From positions 3,596,001 through 3,660,000 of the forward strand of contig NZ_CP019449.1 in assembly GCF_001984035.1 (NCBI RefSeq): a stretch of DNA of 64,000 nt, written 5' to 3'. This stretch comes from Sphingopyxis sp. QXT-31 (GTDB taxonomy: Bacteria; Pseudomonadota; Alphaproteobacteria; Sphingomonadales; Sphingomonadaceae). The translations under genes and the position numbers were made by a program. Shown piece after piece: positions 43,069 to 51,813 of the stretch. How positions within the stretch are numbered: the stretch's first letter is position 1; every line of letters starts with the position of its first letter. The notes below the pieces were generated by a model. That model saw only the letters and a list, made by a program, of their open reading frames with translations. It did not search any database and had not been told where the DNA came from.

Positions 43069-43863
43069 TCAGTTCAGCGCCACATATCGCGCCATGTCGT
43101 CGCGCGTGAGGTAGGTGACGTCGTCGAACGGCGTCGCGTTGGTCATCGCGTAAAAGGCCCGCGCCTTGGCGTCTTCGAGGCCCATTTCGCGGTAAAGCCC
43201 AAGATATTCGGCGTGCACCGGGTCGCTTGCGGGATAGTCGCGCGCCTCGCGGCCATATTCGTCGGCCCAGCTGTGCACCCCGAACTCGGCGTCGGGGGCG
43301 GCGCTGCGCTTGACCCCCGCCATCCACAGCTCGACCGCGCCCGAGCGCACCGATCCGCCCGCGGGCACCACCGTCTCCATGCCCTGGCGGCGGATCGCGC
43401 GGGCGAGGATCAGGTTCGCATCTTCGTCGAGGCTGCCGGGACAGTCGATCATCTCGAGCCGCTTCAGCGTCGGATGCGCGGCGAGCATCGCGGCGAACTG
43501 GCGCGGGGTCGCGCTGTCGACGTCGCCCGCCATGCGGACGGTGGTGGCGTCGATCACCGAGAAGGGCCCATAGACCGCCTTGGCGCGGCCGAGGGTTGCG
43601 AGATGCGCCGAGGGGGCGTAGCGCCGCGTCGCGACGCCCGTGTCCTCGGCATCCTCGTCGCTCGCGACCGCCTCGTCGTCGAGCAGCGCGGCGTCTTCGT
43701 CGATGAAGCTGCCGTCATCGTCGCCACCGTCCGAATAGCTCCACGTGATCGTCGTGGTGACGGTCGTGTGCCCGGCCTGCTGCGCCTTCGCCGGCGCGAA
43801 CGCCAGCACCGACGCGAAGAGTGCGACGATCAGCGTACGGACGAGGGCGGAGGCCGAAATCAT
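43069..43863 (-). CDS. Secreted ClpP/crotonase-like protein (COG3904-like)
   Basis: 264 aa. Signal peptide MISASALVRTLIVALFASVLAFAPAKAQ, an acidic Asp-rich linker (about 48-75), then a ClpP-like fold: LKRLEMIDCPGSLDEDANLILARAIRRQGMETVV, GSVRSGAVELWMAG and RSAAPDAEFGVHSWADEY. The usual Ser/Cys-rich catalytic turn (CxSxC...G) of this family is replaced by GGSVRSGAV, so activity is doubtful. The start is set at ATG 43863; GGAGG lies almost against it, so a slightly different start is possible. 107 bp after the GST stop. Confidence 0.6.
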   Translation of the reverse strand: MISASALVRTLIVALFASVLAFAPAKAQQAGHTTVTTTITWSYSDGGDDDGSFIDEDAALLDDEAVASDEDAEDTGVATRRYAPSAHLATLGRAKAVYGPFSVIDATTVRMAGDVDSATPRQFAAMLAAHPTLKRLEMIDCPGSLDEDANLILARAIRRQGMETVVPAGGSVRSGAVELWMAGVKRSAAPDAEFGVHSWADEYGREARDYPASDPVHAEYLGLYREMGLEDAKARAFYAMTNATPFDDVTYLTRDDMARYVALN

Positions 43864-43970
43864 GCCTCCGCTCTCGCGCGTGCGCGCTTGCCAATTGGCA
43901 AAGCGGCACGGTAAGCGGTTCATTAACCAGAGGGTGGCCGTGCCATTTCGGGACGGCGCTTGCGGAGAGG

Positions 43971-44624
43971 TTAATCGCGGTCCGGCGCGCCGAGCGGGAA
44001 ATAGGCGCGGTAGGGGCGCGCTTCCTCGACGCAGCGTGATACCGACGGGTGCGCGAGCAGCCGCGCGCGGTATCCGCGTAAATTTTCGTATTTTTCGTCG
44101 ATGCGGTGCACCCAGTCGGCGTAGAAGAGCGACGGCGCCGAGGCGCAGTCGGCGAGGGTGAAGCCATGGGGCGTCGCCCAGCCGCCGCCCGCCAGTTCCT
44201 TGTCGAGCCAGGCGTAGATCGTCTCGAGCTTCGCCTTCGCGCCATCGACGATCGACGGGACATGCCCGTCGGGGCCGCGGATCGCGTCGTTCACGACATG
44301 TTGCCCCTGCGCCATCACATGATGGTCGAAGATACGGTCGAAGAAGCGGACCTTGAGCGCCGCGTCGGGATCCGCGGGGATCATCCGCGGTTCGGGGATC
44401 AGCCGGTCGAGATATTCGATGATGATCGAGGTCTCGAAATATGGGACGCCGTCGTGGACGATCAGCGGAAATTGCCCGACCGGCCAATGCGCCCGAAGCT
44501 CGGGCATATGGTCGGGGACGGCCGGATCGACGTTGCGATAATCGAAGGCGATGTCTTTTTCGTAGAGGGCGATCAGCGCCTTCCACGTGTAGCTCGAGAA
44601 GGGGTGGCCATAGAAGATCAGCAT
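43971..44624 (-). CDS. Glutathione S-transferase family protein
   Basis: 217 aa. N-domain MLIFYGHPFSSYTWKALIALYEK, cis-Pro in GQFPLIVHDG, then ETSIIIEYLD; helical C-domain with FTLADCASAPSLFYADW. The ATG overlaps the upstream membrane-protein stop by one base, so it belongs to the same transcript. The long frame reading further upstream is not coding. Confidence 0.87.
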   Translation of the reverse strand: MLIFYGHPFSSYTWKALIALYEKDIAFDYRNVDPAVPDHMPELRAHWPVGQFPLIVHDGVPYFETSIIIEYLDRLIPEPRMIPADPDAALKVRFFDRIFDHHVMAQGQHVVNDAIRGPDGHVPSIVDGAKAKLETIYAWLDKELAGGGWATPHGFTLADCASAPSLFYADWVHRIDEKYENLRGYRARLLAHPSVSRCVEEARPYRAYFPLGAPDRD

Positions 44625-45076
44625 CAGCGGTTTTCCTTGCGCGTCAGCCAGGCGAGCGGCCAGCCGACGAAGAAGATATGCGGGAAGAGCGCGACCGCGC
44701 CCTTGACGAGGTCGGTGGGCGGGAAGGGCGAGCCGAAGCGGAGCGGCAGCACGACGGCGTTCATCACCAGATAAAGGATCAGGCCGTAGATGGTTCCGCT
44801 GAGCCACCAGGGCCGTTCGGCCAGTGCGAGTTTCGCGCGCACCGCCCAGAACCAGAAGGCGACCATCGCGCCCATGATCGCGAAGTGGGTCGCCAGCCCC
44901 GCAATATCGCCCGCAATGCCCCATTGGCGCGCGCCGTCGCCGAAGGGCCCGCTTGCGACCGCGTGGAGCATCGACGAGACGGTGCCGCCCTGCACCACGC
45001 TCGACGCCGCCGCATAGACGATGTCGAGCGTGCCGCAGAGGGCCCAAGCAAAAAGCGCCGGGTTACGCCGCGCCAA
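44624..45076 (-). CDS. Four-span membrane protein, unknown function
   Basis: 150 aa. Hydrophobic segments near ALFAWALCGTLDIVYAAASS, LATHFAIMGAMVAFWFWAV, WLSGTIYGLILYLVMNAVVL and GAVALFPHIFFVGWPLAWL. No motif recognised. It overlaps the upstream VOC gene by 14 nt and the downstream GST by one, in a tightly packed operon. Confidence 0.75.
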   Translation of the reverse strand: MARRNPALFAWALCGTLDIVYAAASSVVQGGTVSSMLHAVASGPFGDGARQWGIAGDIAGLATHFAIMGAMVAFWFWAVRAKLALAERPWWLSGTIYGLILYLVMNAVVLPLRFGSPFPPTDLVKGAVALFPHIFFVGWPLAWLTRKENR

Positions 45077-45569
45077 CGGTTTCGCCTTTCAGCGCCGCCT
45101 CGATCGCGGCGATGTCGATCTTCTTCATCCCCATCATCGCATCCATCGCGCGCTTGGCGGCGGCGCGGTCGGGGTTGGTCATCGCGCGGGTCAGCACGCG
45201 CGGGCTGATCTGCCAGTTCACGCCCCATTTGTCCTTGCACCAGCCGCACATGCTCTCGGCGCCGCCATTGTTCACGATCGCGTTCCAGTAACGGTCGGTC
45301 TCTTCCTGCGTATCGGTGTTAATCACGATCGAGAAGGCTTCGTCCTGCTTGAACGCCGGGCCGCCGTTGATCGCGATGAAGGGGATGCCCATCACGGTGA
45401 ATTCGACCGTCAGCACGTCGCCTTCCTTGCCGTCGGGGAAATCGCTCGGCGAGCGCGTCGCGGCGACGAACTCGCTGTTCGGGAAGGTCGCGGCGTAGAA
45501 TTTCGCCGCGGCCTCGGCGTCCTTTTCGTACCACAGGCACATCGTCACGGGTTCGGTTCCGTTGCTCAT
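45063..45569 (-). CDS. PhnB-like VOC family protein
   Basis: 168 aa. Two beta-alpha-beta-beta-beta units: VTMCLWYEKDAEAAAKFYAATFPNSE and the later DRYWNAIVNNGGAESMCGWCKDKWGVNWQISPRVL, the hallmark end of the PhnB/3-dmu subgroup. The C-terminal MMGMKKIDIAAIEAAL is also typical. The reaction of the subgroup is unknown. Confidence 0.87.
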   Translation of the reverse strand: MSNGTEPVTMCLWYEKDAEAAAKFYAATFPNSEFVAATRSPSDFPDGKEGDVLTVEFTVMGIPFIAINGGPAFKQDEAFSIVINTDTQEETDRYWNAIVNNGGAESMCGWCKDKWGVNWQISPRVLTRAMTNPDRAAAKRAMDAMMGMKKIDIAAIEAALKGETVGAA

Positions 45570-45595
45570 TTCGTCTCTCCTTCGTGCTTCGGGGA

Positions 45596-46390
45596 TTATT
45601 TGCGCGGGCCGACGAAGCCGATGGGCGCGCCCTGCGGATCGATTGCGTTCATCGCATATTCGCCCCCGGGGATTTCCATCGGTTCGTTGGAGATCGTGCC
45701 GCCGTTCGCCGCGACCGCTTCGCGCGCGCGGTCGATGTCGTCGACCCCGATGTAGAAATTCCACGCCGGCACCGGATAACCCTCCATCAGCGGCATCACT
45801 GCGCCGAGGCCAACGTCGCCGCGCTGGATGAAGCGATAGGCGCCGAGCTCGCCCATCGGCATCTCGCCCTCCTGCCCCCAGCCGAAATGTTTTTTGTAGA
45901 AGGCGATCGCGGCGTCGGGGTCGCTGGTGGCGAGTTCGTTCCAGCGGACGCGCTGCGGCTGGTCCACTGAAACGACGTCGCTCTCCATGCCTTCGGAGCC
46001 CGGCGGCGGGACGGGGTCCATGATATAGAAGGGCGCGCCCTGCGGGTCGGTGACCATCGCGATGCGCCCGACGGGGATGTCCATCGCGCCCATCTGCACC
46101 GCACCGCCATCGGCGGTGATCGCCACGATCGCGGCATCGACGTCGTCGACGTGGAGATAGCCGAGCCAGATCGGCCGCGCGCCGCCCGCTTCCATATCGG
46201 CGGTGAGCGCGAGCACGCCGCCGGCATTGCCGCCGTCGTCGCGGACGATCATCCGGTAATCGACCCCGCCCGCGGTCGCTTCGCCGCTGTCGGGAATCTT
46301 CCAGCCTACCACGGCGCCATAGAAATCGGCGGCGCCACTGGGATCGCTGGTCATCAGTTCGTACCAGATGAAGTTCGATGCTGCATTCAT
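45596..46390 (-). CDS. Two-domain VOC/glyoxalase-like protein
   Basis: 264 aa with two tandem VOC domains: FIWYELMTSDPSGAADFYGAVVGW (about 6-125) and VRWNELATSDPDAAIAFYKKHFGW (about 140-262), each ending in a DPQGAPFYIMDP/DPQGAPIGFVGP motif. It resembles the actinobacterial CFP30B/27-kDa antigen type. Metal ligands and substrate are not identified. Confidence 0.87.
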   Translation of the reverse strand: MNAASNFIWYELMTSDPSGAADFYGAVVGWKIPDSGEATAGGVDYRMIVRDDGGNAGGVLALTADMEAGGARPIWLGYLHVDDVDAAIVAITADGGAVQMGAMDIPVGRIAMVTDPQGAPFYIMDPVPPPGSEGMESDVVSVDQPQRVRWNELATSDPDAAIAFYKKHFGWGQEGEMPMGELGAYRFIQRGDVGLGAVMPLMEGYPVPAWNFYIGVDDIDRAREAVAANGGTISNEPMEIPGGEYAMNAIDPQGAPIGFVGPRK

Positions 46391-46454
46391 CGTCTCTCTC
46401 CTCGCTTGGGTCAGTGAGTTTGGCGGGGGAACCGGTCGCCACGCCTCTCGGGGA

Positions 46455-47006
46455 TCATCGCGCATATCCCCTCGTCTTTTCGATCGGGGGCGCGCGGAAG
46501 CCCATCGCGGCCCATGCGGTGAGCAGCCGCCACATGAACTTGCCCGACGGCGATTTGTAATTGGGGATGTCGTCGGCCAGTTCGACGCCGGCGGGCCGGT
46601 CGCCAACGATCGTGCGCATCTCGGGCTTCGGGCGGTCGGCCTCGGCGAGGCGCGCCGAATAGATGCTCAGCCAATGCCCCTTGGTGAATTCGAGGGCGAC
46701 GGGCGCGTTGCAGCAGCGCGCGACGAAGCGCCGCGTGGGCGAATCGGGCTTGAGGCGATGTTCGTCGAGCCGGTCGGACCCCGACAGCCAGCGGAGCCGG
46801 TCCTTGCGCATCAGCAGATAGGGCGTGCCGCCGTCGGCGCCGAGCGTACCCGGCACGCCCGGCAGCGCATCGAACGCCGCCCCGGCGGCCTGACAGCTGT
46901 GGCAATAGCAGGTCGCCGCGACGATCGGCGGACCGGCGAGTTCGAGCGTCACCGTGCCGCACGAGCAGGATGCGATGCGCTTTTCCTTGAGATCCGTTTC
47001 GGTCAT
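46455..47006 (-). CDS. GFA-like zinc protein (DUF6151-type)
   Basis: 183 aa. Cys motifs IASCSCGTVTLEL, CYCHSCQ and RCCNAPVALEF match the Zn-binding pattern of glutathione-dependent formaldehyde-activating (GFA) proteins, though the C-terminal half is divergent. Possibly handles a small thiol adduct; inference. A family A repeat lies immediately upstream. Confidence 0.8.
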   Translation of the reverse strand: MTETDLKEKRIASCSCGTVTLELAGPPIVAATCYCHSCQAAGAAFDALPGVPGTLGADGGTPYLLMRKDRLRWLSGSDRLDEHRLKPDSPTRRFVARCCNAPVALEFTKGHWLSIYSARLAEADRPKPEMRTIVGDRPAGVELADDIPNYKSPSGKFMWRLLTAWAAMGFRAPPIEKTRGYAR

Positions 47007-47021
47007 CGGAACGCTCCTTTC

Positions 47022-47157
47022 GATCCTCCCTGTGGCGAAGCCATGGGGAGGTGGCAGCGCGAAGCGCTGACGGAGGGGCCATGGCGCGAGGTCACTGCCC
47101 CTGCACCACCGCCTGCGGCGGCGGTCCCCCTCCCCATGGCTACGCCACAGGGAGGAT
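47022..47157. repeat. Dispersed palindromic repeat, family A copy 2
   Basis: 136 bp bounded by GATCCTCCC...GGGAGGATT, containing GGTGGCAGCGCGAAGCGCTG and CCCCTCCCCATGG. Located between two co-directional minus genes. Confidence 0.85.
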
Positions 47158-47163
47158 TAGTGG

Positions 47164-47883
47164 TTACGCCATCACGATCGGCTCGAAGCCGCCGTAGATC
47201 ATGCGCTTGCCGTCGAAGGTCTGGTCGTTCGGATCATGCTGCATCCGCTCGTCCTTCATCATCTTTTCCCAGCCGGCGGTGCGCGTTGCCTTGTCGGGCC
47301 ATTCGACCCAGCTGTAGACGACCGTTTCGCCGTCCTGCTTGTGGGCGGCGCGGTTGTAGTCGGTGACCGTGCCGTCGGGGACGTCGTCGCCCCACGCCTC
47401 GACCACGCGCGTCGCGCCATAGTCGCGGAACACCTGCGACGCCTTTTCGGCCATCGCGCGATAGGCTTCCTTGTTGGCGTCGGGGACGGGGACGACATAG
47501 CCGTCGGCATAGCCGGTGCTGCCTTCCGCGCGGTCGTCGACGATCGATTCGAAGCCGCCGATGATCATGCGCTTGGCGTCGAAGGGCATCTCGCCGCCCA
47601 TCGCCGCCATGCGCGGGTCGCTCATCATCTTCGCGTTCGCGGCGTCGCGCGTCGCCTTGTCGGGATATTCGAACCAGCTGAACACGACGGTCTCGTCGTC
47701 CTTCGCCTGGACCGCGCCCTTGAAGTCGTTGACCTTGCCGTCGGGGACGTCGTCGCCCCAGCATTCGACCATGCGCGCGACCCCGAATTCCTTGAACAGC
47801 GGCGCGGCGTCGGCGGCGTGCTTGCGATAGGCTTCCTTGTTCGCGGTGGGCACCGCGACGACAAATCCTTCTACATAGGTCAT
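47164..47883 (-). CDS. Tandem DUF1428 protein
   Basis: 239 aa built from two copies of a domain of about 117 aa: YVEGFVVAVPTANKEAYRKHA...MPFDAKRMIIGGFESIV and YADGYVVPVPDANKEAYRAMA...TFDGKRMIYGGFEPIV. DUF1428 proteins (E. coli YbaA type) are normally one domain with a ferredoxin-like fold; function unknown. The Ser/Gly-rich linker GSTG joins them. Confidence 0.88.
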   Translation of the reverse strand: MTYVEGFVVAVPTANKEAYRKHAADAAPLFKEFGVARMVECWGDDVPDGKVNDFKGAVQAKDDETVVFSWFEYPDKATRDAANAKMMSDPRMAAMGGEMPFDAKRMIIGGFESIVDDRAEGSTGYADGYVVPVPDANKEAYRAMAEKASQVFRDYGATRVVEAWGDDVPDGTVTDYNRAAHKQDGETVVYSWVEWPDKATRTAGWEKMMKDERMQHDPNDQTFDGKRMIYGGFEPIVMA

Positions 47884-47917
47884 CTTGTCTCTCCTTGGGG
47901 GTATGGGAGGGGGTGGA

Positions 47918-48592
<675 letters not shown>

Positions 48593-48633
48593 GATCCTCT
48601 CCTTTGATCGCGTCGTGTGGGGGGGGCGGGGTG

Positions 48634-49608
48634 TCAGAAAGCGGGCGGCGGGGGCGCCTTGTCGTCGAGGAAGGCGGTGACCATCGCCGCGATCGCCGGC
48701 GCCTCGGCCATGATGCCGATGTGCGACGTCGCGGGCAGGATCGCGAGCCGCGCCTTGGGCGCTTCGGTCATGAAGCCCTGCAATATGGTCGGCAGGTCGT
48801 AACCGCCGCGCAATTTGAACAGCGCGATCGTATGTTCGAGCGTGGTGCCGTCATTGTCGCCGGCGATGACCATCGTCTTGCCCTCGATCGCGCGGATCCC
48901 GTCCTCGGACCAGGTGAAATCGGTCGCATCGAGCGCCTTGATCTCGTTGACCAGCGTGGGAAAGGCGTCGGGCGTCGGCGACAGCGCCTTATACCCGCTT
49001 TCCATCGGCGAGCCCGCGAAGATTTCGGGCGTCAGGCTCGCGATGCTCTTGATGAGTTCGGGCGGCATGCCGTCGAGCCGGTAGGCGCCCGAGATGATGA
49101 CCTGCTTGCCGGTCCGTTCGGGGTGGAGCATCGCGACACGCAGCGCGGTCGCGGCGCCCATCGAATAACCGAGCACATCGGCCTTTTCGACCTTCAGCGC
49201 CGCGAGGACGCCCGCAGCGTCGTGCGCCATCTGGTCATAGCTGAGGCCGCCCGGCGCATCGCCGGTGCGGCCGTGGCCGCGGGCATCGATCGCGATCACC
49301 GGCCGCGTCGCCGCCAGCGGCGCGATCAGCGGTGCCATCGCGTCGCCCGACATGAAGGCGCCGTGCAGCACCAAGAGCGGCGTGCGGTCCGAGGCCAGGT
49401 CGCCATGGATCTGATAATAGATGCGCGCGCCGTCGACCTCGGCATAGCCGGTCTTGGCGGCCGCCGAGACCGCGGCGGGGGCGGGGGCGGGGGTCTGGGC
49501 GTGCAGCGCCGCGGGGGCGGCGGCCAGCAGAGTCGCGGTGGCGAGCAGGGCCCGCGCGATGGCCGGGGCGCGACGGCGGAAACGGGGCAGCGAGGGGAAA
49601 GCTGTCAT
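48634..49608 (-). CDS. Secreted alpha/beta hydrolase
   Basis: 324 aa. Signal peptide (ARALLATATLLAAAPAALHAQ) and Pro/Ala linker. Hydrolase core: LLVLHGAFMSGDAMAPLI oxyanion region, DARGHGRTG, nucleophile elbow LGYSMGAATAL (Ser), acid Asp in AGDNDGT and His in ATSHIGIM. ATG 49608 has AGAGGA 8 nt upstream. Substrate unknown. Confidence 0.88.
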   Translation of the reverse strand: MTAFPSLPRFRRRAPAIARALLATATLLAAAPAALHAQTPAPAPAAVSAAAKTGYAEVDGARIYYQIHGDLASDRTPLLVLHGAFMSGDAMAPLIAPLAATRPVIAIDARGHGRTGDAPGGLSYDQMAHDAAGVLAALKVEKADVLGYSMGAATALRVAMLHPERTGKQVIISGAYRLDGMPPELIKSIASLTPEIFAGSPMESGYKALSPTPDAFPTLVNEIKALDATDFTWSEDGIRAIEGKTMVIAGDNDGTTLEHTIALFKLRGGYDLPTILQGFMTEAPKARLAILPATSHIGIMAEAPAIAAMVTAFLDDKAPPPPAF

Positions 49609-49639
49609 GGGACTGTTCCTCTTGATCTTGTGACGGAGT

Positions 49640-49858
49640 CTAGCTCCGCTTGCCTTTGATCCAGGCGACAAGCGACATGGCGTGGCCGTGGCCGAGGTCG
49701 TAATCCGCCTTCAGCCAGTCGATGATCGCGCCCGCCTTGACCCCGGGGGCGAGCCCCTGGTCGTCGGCGAGGCCCTTTTCGATCGCGATGGCCTTCAGCG
49801 CGTCGGGCGACCGGCCGGTCTTGGCCTCGACATTGTCCATATAGGCCTGGAAACTCAT
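49640..49858 (-). CDS. DUF4287 protein
   Basis: 72 aa: MSFQAYMDNVEAKTGRSPDAL ... GVKAGAIIDWLKADYDLGHGHAMSLVAWIKG, the DUF4287 pattern. Its ATG overlaps the stop of the DoxX-like gene (ATGA). Function unknown. Confidence 0.85.
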   Translation of the reverse strand: MSFQAYMDNVEAKTGRSPDALKAIAIEKGLADDQGLAPGVKAGAIIDWLKADYDLGHGHAMSLVAWIKGKRS

Positions 49859-50271
49859 GCCGCGGCTCCCTTCGAAAAGGGGATCAGCGCGCGGACGCGC
49901 GGATCGCGCAGCCATAGCCCGCCCCACAGCATCAGCCCGAGATAGACCCCGAACAGGCTGTGGCTGAACAGCGGGCTGTTGATGCGGACATGCGTTGCGA
50001 TCGCGCCGCCGAGATAGCCGGTGATCAGGATCGCGCCGAGGATCGCCGTCGGGCGCCAGATGTGCAGCAACGTCGGGATCAGCAGCAGGAGCCCAAGCAT
50101 ATACATGGTGCCGACCTCGAGCGGCCAGCCGAGCCCCGGCGGGCTATATTTGATCGTGGTCTCGGGCGAGACGAGCTTGAGCCCGGCGTCGAAGAGGAGG
50201 AAGAGGATCACCAGCCCGCTCAATATGCGGCCGGTCATCAACTGACCCTTGGTGGGGACTGCATCGGTCAC
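49855..50271 (-). CDS. DoxX-like membrane protein
   Basis: 138 aa with four spans: ILSGLVILFLLFDAGLKLV, VGTMYMLGLLLLIPTLLHIW, AILGAILITGYLGGAIATHV and LFGVYLGLMLWGGLWLRDP. DoxX-like fold; role unknown. Starts with GTG at 50271 (or the later ATG of MTGRIL). Confidence 0.82.
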   Translation of the reverse strand: MTDAVPTKGQLMTGRILSGLVILFLLFDAGLKLVSPETTIKYSPPGLGWPLEVGTMYMLGLLLLIPTLLHIWRPTAILGAILITGYLGGAIATHVRINSPLFSHSLFGVYLGLMLWGGLWLRDPRVRALIPFSKGAAA

Positions 50272-50295
50272 GCTCTTCCTCCTCCCGGGTCTGGC

Positions 50296-50733
50296 TCAGG
50301 CCGCGGCTTCGGCGGGTTCGCCGGCGGGGATGGCGGTCGGGTCCATCCACATCACTTCCCAGATATGGCCGTCGGGATCCTCGAAGCTGCGGCCGTACAT
50401 GAAGTCGCCATATTCCTGGGTCGGGGTCGGATCGGCCTTGCCGCCCGCGGCGACCGCCTTGTCGACCTGCGCATCGACGTCGGCGCGGCTGTCGGCCGAG
50501 ACGCAGAGCAGGACCTGCGCGGTGGTGTGCGCGTCGGGGATCGCCTTCGAGGTGAAGGTCGCCCATTTTTCGTGCGTCAGCAGCATGACGTGGATCGAAC
50601 CCTCGGTCACCACCATGCAGGCGGCGGTCTCGTCGGTGAAGGCCGGGTTGTTGACCGCGCCGACCGCCTCGTAAAAGGCCTTCGACTTGGGCAGGTCGGT
50701 GACCGGCAGGTTCACGAAAATCATCTGGGGCAT
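50296..50733 (-). CDS. VOC family protein
   Basis: 145 aa single VOC protein: MIFVNLPVTDLPKSKAFYEAVGA..., FEDPDGHIWEVMWMDP at the end. A possible metal His is in the last motif. First enzyme gene downstream of the TetR gene. Confidence 0.88.
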   Translation of the reverse strand: MPQMIFVNLPVTDLPKSKAFYEAVGAVNNPAFTDETAACMVVTEGSIHVMLLTHEKWATFTSKAIPDAHTTAQVLLCVSADSRADVDAQVDKAVAAGGKADPTPTQEYGDFMYGRSFEDPDGHIWEVMWMDPTAIPAGEPAEAAA

Positions 50734-50806
50734 CTACTCTCTCCTTTGGGGGGGTGGGGGTTCGTTAGTCAGCGTCGGCGGCGCGCGGCCGCAATTACCT
50801 GTCGCA

Positions 50807-51460
50807 TCAAGCCGCGCCTCCGCGTCCGAACAGCATCCGGACATAACGCTTCAGATGGGTGACGGTGCCGCGCGCAATCGCCGGGTCGTTCGTGGTCTTC
50901 GCCAGGACGAAGGCGCCCTGCAGCACCGACTGGACATGCTGGGCGAGGCCGATCGCGCTGACGTCCTCGGGGGCGCCGTACAGATCGATCGTGGCCTGGA
51001 TGTCGGGGGCGAGCGCCTGGCAATAGGCGTTGATGCTCGCCTCGCACGCCGCGCGGATGCGGTCGCTGGTCGCATAGGCCTCCTGCACCATCGTGCCGAC
51101 GAAGCAGGTATAATCCTCGGTCGGGCCGTCGAGCATCGCCAGGCGGAAATCGATATGGCCGAGCAGCCGGTCGAGCGGATCGTCGAGCCGGTTGTGCGGC
51201 GCGAGTTCGAACATCGGCCGCGCGCGTTCGGTCCAGCCCTCGGCCGCCGCGACGGCGAGCGCTTCCTTCGACGCGAAATGGTGGAAGAAGGCGCCCTTGG
51301 TGACCCCCGCGACCGCGCAAATCTCGTCGACGCTGGTCGCGGCATAGCCCTGTTTGCGCACCGTGCTGTGCGCCGCAGCGATCAGCGCGGCGCGCGCGCT
51401 GCCACGCGGAGCCCGGCGCGGCGCTTGGGTGTCGGAGGGAGGGCGATTCGTCGTCGTCAT
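50807..51460 (-). CDS. TetR family transcriptional regulator
   Basis: 217 aa. N-terminal helix-turn-helix: RAALIAAAHSTVRKQGYAATSVDEICAVAGVTKGAFFHHFASKEAL; C-terminal ligand-binding domain of the AcrR/TetR_C type. ATG 51460 is chosen; the frame opens 12 codons earlier, inside the operator palindrome, and an ATG at 51472 is also possible. No clear ribosome-binding site is seen. It probably represses its own gene and the enzyme genes downstream (inference from position and operator). Confidence 0.9.
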   Translation of the reverse strand: MTTTNRPPSDTQAPRRAPRGSARAALIAAAHSTVRKQGYAATSVDEICAVAGVTKGAFFHHFASKEALAVAAAEGWTERARPMFELAPHNRLDDPLDRLLGHIDFRLAMLDGPTEDYTCFVGTMVQEAYATSDRIRAACEASINAYCQALAPDIQATIDLYGAPEDVSAIGLAQHVQSVLQGAFVLAKTTNDPAIARGTVTHLKRYVRMLFGRGGAA

Positions 51461-51466
51461 GCGAAT

Positions 51467-51492
51467 CAACATACCGACTGGTTGGTATGTTG
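51467..51492. promoter_or_regulatory. Palindromic operator upstream of TetR gene
   Basis: Perfect 9-bp arms CAACATACC (51467-51475) and GGTATGTTG (51484-51492) with an 8-bp centre GACTGGTT. It lies right at the start of the TetR gene, as expected for an autoregulatory TetR site. Confidence 0.75.
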
Positions 51493-51496
51493 TCAA

Positions 51497-51813
51497 ATGT
51501 GCAATCGGGGGTGCGAGAAATGCAGGGTGGGTGGGGCGGTTTTCGGGCGATTATGGACGAACCGCCCTATAAATCCCGTTCGTGTCGAGCGAAGTCGAGA
51601 CACGCGAAGGCAGGCGCTCCCTGAGGGTGTCTCGACTTCGCTCGACACGAGCGGAAAGTGAGGATGGTTTCTAATCCACCCCAAAGCCGCCGCCGATCGA
51701 TCCGCTATCGATGCAATCCTCGAAAAAGACTCGACCTTCCCGCCGCTTGGCGTAAAAGGACGCGGGGAACAAAGCGGGCACATCGGTCGAAAGCCGGGCC
51801 CGCCGGGGGGTCT
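51497..51813. other. TetR-yifB intergenic region with palindrome
   Basis: 317 bp without a gene. It contains the 24-bp-arm palindrome at 51580-51650 (listed separately). The last part before yifB is Arg-codon-rich in frame but lacks a start with ribosome-binding site. I see no clear promoter for yifB. Confidence 0.5.
51580..51650. repeat. Perfect 24-bp inverted repeat (family D)
   Basis: Arms 51580-51603 and 51627-51650 (TCGTGTCGAGCGAAGTCGAG...) separated by 23 bp. It lies between the divergent TetR and yifB genes. This sequence type recurs in sphingomonad genomes to my recollection. Confidence 0.88.
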
